Source: Pelomonas sp036401055
GTDB taxonomy: Bacteria > Pseudomonadota > Gammaproteobacteria > Burkholderiales > Burkholderiaceae_C
DNA: 31,738 bases
Direction of reading: 5' to 3'
Assembly (NCBI GenBank): GCA_036401055.1
Contig: DASWWC010000138.1
Coordinates: 1 to 31,738 of the forward strand
The notes under the pieces were generated by a model that made no database searches, was not told the origin of the DNA, and worked only from the letters and a program-made list of their open reading frames with translations. Below, in pieces: positions 27,636 to 31,738 of this stretch. The position numbers were made by a program, and so were the translations under genes. The first letter of the stretch is position 1; every line of letters begins with the position of its first letter.

Positions 27636-28142
27636 TTAGGCCGCTGGCAGCGGCCGGATGGCCGCAACGCGCTGGACGAAGCGAGCGTTGACGCCATCCT
27701 CGAACAGGTCTTCGTAAGCCACGATGCGCCAATCGTGGCAGACGCGCAGCAGTTCACCCCGCTGCAGCAGGAAATCGGGGCGCGACGGGCGGCCTATCGT
27801 CTGCTGGCCATCGGCAAAGGTCTCCCAGATCAACAGGCCGCCGGGCTTGACGCTTGACCGGATGGTGTCGAACAGCGGGCGCCACAGGTAGTTGCAGACG
27901 ACGACCAGGTCGAACTGCGGCCCGGCCAGCGGCCAGGGGCCGTGCTCGATGTCCGCGTCGACGATCTTTGCAAGGCTTTGCAGTGGCGCCGTGGCGGCGG
28001 CGTCACGGTCGATGCCCGTCACCTGCCAGCCGGCCTTGACCAGCCAGCGCAGGTTGCGGCCCGAGCCGCAGGCGACGTCCAGCGCGGTGCCCGGCGTGGC
28101 AGGGGCAAAGCGTTGCAGCCAGGCGGACGGTGCGCCACTCAT
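27636..28142 (-). CDS. SAM-dependent methyltransferase, class I
   Basis: A 168-residue short methyltransferase. Motif I is ALDVACGSGRNLRWLVKAG, with an acidic residue ending strand 2 (VTGIDRDAAA). A motif IV-like FDLVVVCNYLWRPLF and a C-terminal beta-hairpin region follow, similar to TehB-like or small-molecule methyltransferases. It starts at ATG 28142, which overlaps the stop of the 41-residue miniprotein (ATGA). An in-frame extension upstream would run through that gene and into the MFS gene. The substrate is unknown. Confidence 0.85.
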   Translation of the reverse strand: MSGAPSAWLQRFAPATPGTALDVACGSGRNLRWLVKAGWQVTGIDRDAAATAPLQSLAKIVDADIEHGPWPLAGPQFDLVVVCNYLWRPLFDTIRSSVKPGGLLIWETFADGQQTIGRPSRPDFLLQRGELLRVCHDWRIVAYEDLFEDGVNARFVQRVAAIRPLPAA

Positions 28143-28264
28143 CCGAAGCAGGCCCAGATCTGTTCGCTGAGCTGGACCATGACCGCGGGGTGGCGGTAGG
28201 CCAGTACGGTCAGCGCCAGCACGGCAACTACCGTGAGCGCGCCGATCAAGCGTCTGGGTTTCAT
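28139..28264 (-). CDS. 41-residue membrane miniprotein
   Basis: A very short gene whose ATG (28264) overlaps the MFS stop (ATGA) and whose own stop overlaps the methyltransferase start (ATGA). The product starts MKPRRLIGALTVVAVLALTVLAY, a positively charged N-terminus followed by one hydrophobic helix of about 17-18 residues. A short tail (RHPAVMVQLSEQIWACFG) ends the protein. This is the shape of a single-pass inner-membrane small protein with its N-terminus in the cytoplasm. It matches no family I know; the double four-base overlap is the main evidence that it is translated. Confidence 0.6.
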   Translation of the reverse strand: MKPRRLIGALTVVAVLALTVLAYRHPAVMVQLSEQIWACFG

Positions 28265-29475
28265 GCCGGTTGTGCCCGTGGAATGGGGGTTTCGCGCACC
28301 GGCAGGTTGGCCAGCATGGCCATGACGCCCAGTGCGATGGCCAGCCACCAGACGACGTCGTAGCTGCCGGTCGCGTCATAGAGTTTGCCGCCCAGCCAGA
28401 CGCCCAGGAAGCTGCCGATCTGGTGGCTGAAGAACACGAAGCCGCCCAGCATGGACAGATGCTGCGCGCCAAAGATTTGTGCGACGACGGCGTTGGTCGG
28501 CGGCACCGTCGACAGCCACAGGAAGCCGATGACTGCCGCGAAGACGTAGACGCTGATCGGCGTCAGCGGCGCGGAGATGAAGATCGTGATGGCCACGGCG
28601 CGCAGGCCGTAGATGGCCGACAGCAGGTAGCGCTTGGGGAAGCGCTGGCCCAGCATGCCGGCCGCGTAGGTGCCGAAGATGTTGAACAGGCCGATCAGCA
28701 TCAGCGCGCCGGTCGACACCTCGATGCCGAGGCCGTGGTCCTTCAGGTAGCTGGGCAGGTGCACGCCGATGAAGACGACCTGGAAGCCGCAGACGAAGTA
28801 GCCCAGCATCAGCAACTGGAAGCTGCGGTAGCCGAAGGCCTCGCGCAGCGCCTGGACGATGCTCTGGTGGCCAGTGGCCGAACCCGCCACCTGGCGCTCG
28901 CGGATGCCCAGGGCCAGCGGCACGATGAGCAGGGCCGTGCCGGCCAGCAGGAACAGCGCGGTCTGCCAGCCGAGGTGGCTGATGAGCCAGGTCTCGACGG
29001 GAATCATCACGAACTGGCCGAACGAACCGGCCGCGGCCGCGACGCCGAATGCCCAGGAGCGCTTCTCGGGCGACACGGTGCGGCCCAGCACGCCGTAGAT
29101 GACGGCGTAGGTGGAGCCCGACTGCGCGATGCCGATGAGCACGCCGGCGCCGAGCGTGAAGCTCAGCGGGTCACTGCTTACCGCCATGGCGAGCAGCCCG
29201 AGGGCGTAGGCCACGCCGCCCAGGATCAGCACCTTCCAGGCGCCGAAGCGGTCGGCCAGCATGCCGGCGATGGGGCCGGCAGCGCCCCAGGCGAGGTTCT
29301 GGATCGCCATCGCGAACGAGAAGGTCTCGCGCGTCCAGCCGCGTTCCGTGATGATGGGCTGCAGCCAGAAGCCGAAGCCGTGGCGTATGCCCATCGACAG
29401 CGTGACGATGAGGGCGCCGCACAACAGCACCTGGTTGACGGACAGCGCGGCAGGCGCGGGGCGGGCGGTGTTCAT
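28261..29475 (-). CDS. Major facilitator superfamily transporter
   Basis: A 404-residue inner-membrane protein with about twelve hydrophobic helices. The loop 2-3 motif is seen as GMLADRFGAWKVLILGG, and the second-half equivalent as GMLGQRFPKRYLLSAI. The SMGIRHGFGFWLQPIITERGW start resembles monocarboxylate/oxalate-type MFS carriers (the OFA/UhpC-like side of the family). ATG 29475 was chosen because it lies 13 bases after the amidohydrolase stop and begins just before the first helix; the ribosome binding site is weak. The stop overlaps the miniprotein start. The substrate is unknown. Confidence 0.9.
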   Translation of the reverse strand: MNTARPAPAALSVNQVLLCGALIVTLSMGIRHGFGFWLQPIITERGWTRETFSFAMAIQNLAWGAAGPIAGMLADRFGAWKVLILGGVAYALGLLAMAVSSDPLSFTLGAGVLIGIAQSGSTYAVIYGVLGRTVSPEKRSWAFGVAAAAGSFGQFVMIPVETWLISHLGWQTALFLLAGTALLIVPLALGIRERQVAGSATGHQSIVQALREAFGYRSFQLLMLGYFVCGFQVVFIGVHLPSYLKDHGLGIEVSTGALMLIGLFNIFGTYAAGMLGQRFPKRYLLSAIYGLRAVAITIFISAPLTPISVYVFAAVIGFLWLSTVPPTNAVVAQIFGAQHLSMLGGFVFFSHQIGSFLGVWLGGKLYDATGSYDVVWWLAIALGVMAMLANLPVRETPIPRAQPA

Positions 29476-29488
29476 CCGGGCACTGTAA

Positions 29489-30901
29489 TCAGCGCGCCTT
29501 CGCCTTGCTGGTCGCTTTGGTTTTCGGCTTGCCCGTGGTCTTGCTGGTCGGCTTGCCCTTGGCGGTGGTCTTCTTCCTGGACGACGCCTTCTTCGCCGGC
29601 GCATCGGCCGTGGAGGCGCTGGCCTGCGAACTGGAGGCGGCGACATCGGCCAGTCTCGTTAGCAGCCGGCCCTGCTTGACGCGCAGCATGGGCATGTCGA
29701 TCTGCGCCAGGTCGGCCAGCGGGTCGTCGCCCAACACCAGGAAGCTGGCCTCGCAGCCGGGCTCGAAACAGCCGAGCTTGCGCCCGGGGAACAGTGCGCG
29801 CGGCGTGTCCTGCGTGGCCAGGCGCAGCAGTGTGGCGCGGTCCATGCCCAGCGCGTCCAGCGCATGCAGTTCGGCACGGGCGGTGCCGATGAAGACGTCG
29901 GAGCCGATCAGCAGCGGCGCGCCAGCGGCCTGCAGCCGGGCCAGGTTGGCGCGCTGCACGTCGCGCAGGGCGGCCAGGGCGCCCGGCTCCAGTGGGAACA
30001 GGCCGGTGGCGGCCGTCGTCGTGACGACGGCCGTGCGTTGGCGGGCGGCCTGGGCGGCGAGGGCGTCGGAGAGGGCGAAGGTCTCGGCGGTCTCGTCCAG
30101 CGTGTTGGCATAGCCGGGCAGGTGGGCGATGGCGTCGACGCCTGCCGCCAGCGCGGCGGCGAAGTCGGCCGCCGTCTCCACATGGGCCACGACGCGGCGG
30201 CCGTCGGCATGGGCCAGTCGGGTCAGCTCGGCGGCGGTTTCGGGCGTCAGGCCCAGGCGACCGAACATGCCGGGCTGCTGGCGCAGTTCGGGTCGCTCGC
30301 TGTGGGCCAGCACCACGCGTATCCAGGCGCCGCCGCGAGCCTGGATGGCCGGCCACTGGGCGCGCGCCTGCTCCGGGCTGCCGACCAGCACGATTTGCTG
30401 TTGGCTCGCGGCGGCTTCGGCGCTGGGTTCGGGCAGCACGGCGGCCAGCGGGTAGCCGTCGGGCGACGTGATGCAGGCGGTGACGAAACTGACGTCCGGC
30501 GCGGCGGGCGTGGCTGCCAGCGGCTTCACCTCGGCGACGCCGGCAGGGTCGCCGCACAGCATGGCGGCGTAGAACACGCCCTCGTCGATGTACTTGTCGG
30601 CGAACTGGCCCCAACCCCAGGCGGTCTGCAGGTTGTGGTTGTGCGCCTCGGCCAGCGGGCCGATCAGCACCTGGCCGCGCATGTCCATCTTGCGGTTGAC
30701 CTTGGCCGGCTTCTTCGAGACGAACACGCCGTCCTGGACGTACAAGTTGCCGCGCCGGATCTCGCGGCCATCGAACCAGCGGGCGTTCTTCAGCTCCCAG
30801 GACAGCGGGGCGCTGGCCTGGTAGGGCTGTTGCTGAGGAGAGGGTGTCTGGGCCTGTGAAAAACTACAGGTCAGAGCCAAGCAAGCGATCAGGAATCTCA
30901 A
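29489..30901 (-). CDS. Secreted amidohydrolase with lysine-rich C-terminal tail
   Basis: A 470-residue protein with a signal peptide (MRFLIACLALTCSFSQAQT), so probably periplasmic. The amidohydrolase barrel shows metal-site residues H87-x-H89 (AEAHNHN), H240 (VVAHVET), H260 (AIAHLPG) and D335 (LIGSDVF). The strand that often carries a carboxylated Lys reads WIRVVLAH, with Arg. After residue ~430 comes a tail of about 40 residues rich in Lys, Ala, Thr and Ser (AKKASSRKKTTAKGKPTSK and onward), with twelve Lys, two Arg and no acidic residue in the last 35, like histone H1/AlgP-type tails. The start is TTG 30901, the only plausible one in frame. It is first in the minus-strand unit, divergent from parE. 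The natural substrate is unknown. Confidence 0.85.
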   Translation of the reverse strand: MRFLIACLALTCSFSQAQTPSPQQQPYQASAPLSWELKNARWFDGREIRRGNLYVQDGVFVSKKPAKVNRKMDMRGQVLIGPLAEAHNHNLQTAWGWGQFADKYIDEGVFYAAMLCGDPAGVAEVKPLAATPAAPDVSFVTACITSPDGYPLAAVLPEPSAEAAASQQQIVLVGSPEQARAQWPAIQARGGAWIRVVLAHSERPELRQQPGMFGRLGLTPETAAELTRLAHADGRRVVAHVETAADFAAALAAGVDAIAHLPGYANTLDETAETFALSDALAAQAARQRTAVVTTTAATGLFPLEPGALAALRDVQRANLARLQAAGAPLLIGSDVFIGTARAELHALDALGMDRATLLRLATQDTPRALFPGRKLGCFEPGCEASFLVLGDDPLADLAQIDMPMLRVKQGRLLTRLADVAASSSQASASTADAPAKKASSRKKTTAKGKPTSKTTGKPKTKATSKAKAR

Positions 30902-30941
30902 GCGGCGGAACTCATCTTCGAGGGCCGCGAATCCTACTTCT

Positions 30942-30947
30942 TAGAAT
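30942..30947 (+). promoter_or_regulatory. Candidate -10 box (TAGAAT) of parE
   Basis: TAGAAT matches five of six -10 bases and is followed by CCCGCCCCT and then the parE ATG at 30957, only nine bases on. Transcription would begin about three bases before the start codon. A TTCGAG at 30917-30922, 19 bases upstream, is a poor -35 candidate. Confidence 0.45.
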
Positions 30948-30956
30948 CCCGCCCCT

Positions 30957-31738
30957 ATGTCCAGCCGTCCCCCGTCCTCTCCCGCCAGTTACGGTGAAGC
31001 GTCCATCCGCGTCCTGAAGGGTCTCGAACCCGTCAAGCAGCGGCCGGGCATGTACACCCGCACCGAAAACCCGCTGCACGTCATTCAGGAAGTCATCGAC
31101 AACGCCGCCGACGAGGCAATGGCCGGTTTCTGCAAGAAGATCGGCGTGACCCTGCATGCCGACGGCTCGGTGAGCGTGTCCGACGACGGCCGTGGCATCC
31201 CGGTGGAAATCCACCCGGTCGAGGGCGTGTCGACGGTCGAAGTGGTGTTCACCCGTCTGCACGCCGGCGGCAAGTTCAACAAGACGGATGAGGAATCCGC
31301 CTACCGCTTCTCCGGCGGCCTGCACGGCGTCGGTGTGTCCGTCACCAACGCCCTGTCCCACCGGCTGGAAGTGGAAGTCGTCCGCGACGGCGGCCGCCAT
31401 CGGCTGGTATTCGCAGCCGGCGATGTGATCGAACCCCTCGCCCGTATCGGCGACGCCCCCAAGAAGGCCAGCGGCACCACCGTGCGCGCGTGGCCGGACG
31501 CCAAGTATTTCGACGCCGCCGACCTGCCCCGCGCCGAGCTGGAACGCCTGTTGCGCTCCAAGGCGGTGCTGATGCCCGGCCTGGAAGTCAGCCTGAGCAT
31601 CGAAGGCGGCGACACCCGCACGTGGCTGTTCGAGCACGGCATGCGCGGCTACCTGTCCGAAGCCCTGCCCGACGAGCCGCTGATCCCGCTGTTCAGCGGC
31701 GAGAAGTACGCAGCGAAGGGCGACGACACCTTCGCCAC
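30957..31738 (+). CDS. parE: DNA topoisomerase IV subunit B, N-terminal part
   Basis: The first 260 residues of ParE, the ATPase subunit of topoisomerase IV, which decatenates daughter chromosomes; the gene runs off the right edge. The GHKL ATPase signatures are clear: IRVLKGLEPVKQRPGMYTRT, EVIDNAADEAMAG (Mg/ATP Asn and Glu), VSDDGRGIPVEIHP, LHAGGKFNK and FSGGLHGVGVSVTNALS. LEPVKQRPGMYT and the short spacing to the ATP lid favour ParE over GyrB. ATG 30957 gives the normal N-terminal length. No Shine-Dalgarno sequence is visible before it; a -10-like box ends nine bases upstream. It is divergent from the amidohydrolase gene, 55 bases away. Confidence 0.95.
   Translation, partial: MSSRPPSSPASYGEASIRVLKGLEPVKQRPGMYTRTENPLHVIQEVIDNAADEAMAGFCKKIGVTLHADGSVSVSDDGRGIPVEIHPVEGVSTVEVVFTRLHAGGKFNKTDEESAYRFSGGLHGVGVSVTNALSHRLEVEVVRDGGRHRLVFAAGDVIEPLARIGDAPKKASGTTVRAWPDAKYFDAADLPRAELERLLRSKAVLMPGLEVSLSIEGGDTRTWLFEHGMRGYLSEALPDEPLIPLFSGEKYAAKGDDTFA

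Overview
This is a high-GC chromosomal window whose gene content fits a betaproteobacterium of the order Burkholderiales, probably near the Rubrivivax/Roseateles/Leptothrix group. That placement is inferred from base composition, the dapA-bamC-MBL hydrolase gene order and protein flavour; no rRNA or tRNA is present to confirm it. About 28 protein genes are supported, packed tightly with many 1-4 base stop/start overlaps. I see no insertion sequence, prophage, CRISPR array, tRNA or rRNA.

Layout. (1) 1-2342, plus strand: the end of one short citrate-synthase-fold protein, a second complete one whose expected catalytic residues look substituted, and a class I-type bacterial cytochrome P450. This looks like the tail of a small biosynthetic or catabolic cluster running in from the left. 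(2) 2310-7466: a TonB-dependent receptor (minus) divergent from a periplasmic substrate-binding protein and a membrane histidine kinase (plus), separated by about 400 bases rich in hairpins and perfect palindromes. This looks like an uptake-and-sensing module. (3) 7488-11626: aconitase A (minus) and a MATE-family exporter (plus). (4) 11668-22000: one apparent plus-strand transcription unit of eleven genes. It holds a BMP-type nucleoside ABC importer (binding protein, double ATPase, two permeases), then cytidine deaminase, purine nucleoside phosphorylase, deoxyribose-phosphate aldolase and thymidine phosphorylase, running without a gap into trmB, coaBC and dut. Nucleosides are imported, deaminated and phosphorolysed to bases plus (deoxy)ribose-1-phosphate; deoxyribose-5-phosphate is then cleaved by DeoC.

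(5) 22007-24610: an FKBP/SlyD-type isomerase (minus), divergent from a JmjC-type ribosomal oxygenase (RoxA/YcfD) and a coupled unknown gene. A perfect inverted repeat lies across the oxygenase start. Next comes a tiny alanine-rich lipoprotein gene with its own TATAAT box, a long hairpin-containing leader and a strong terminator. (6) 24672-30901, minus strand: an apparent seven-gene unit in the order secreted amidohydrolase with a histone-H1-like lysine-rich tail, MFS transporter, 41-residue membrane miniprotein, methyltransferase, dapA, bamC and MBL-fold hydrolase. (7) 30957 to the end: the N-terminal part of ParE (topoisomerase IV subunit B), with a -10 box so close to the ATG that its mRNA may be leaderless.

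Most of the window is ordinary core metabolism. The parts most worth a second look are the citrate-synthase-fold pair with the P450, the TonB/binding-protein/kinase module with its palindromic intergenic region, the structured leader of the small lipoprotein, the lysine-tailed amidohydrolase, and the inverted repeat and leaderless-type starts.
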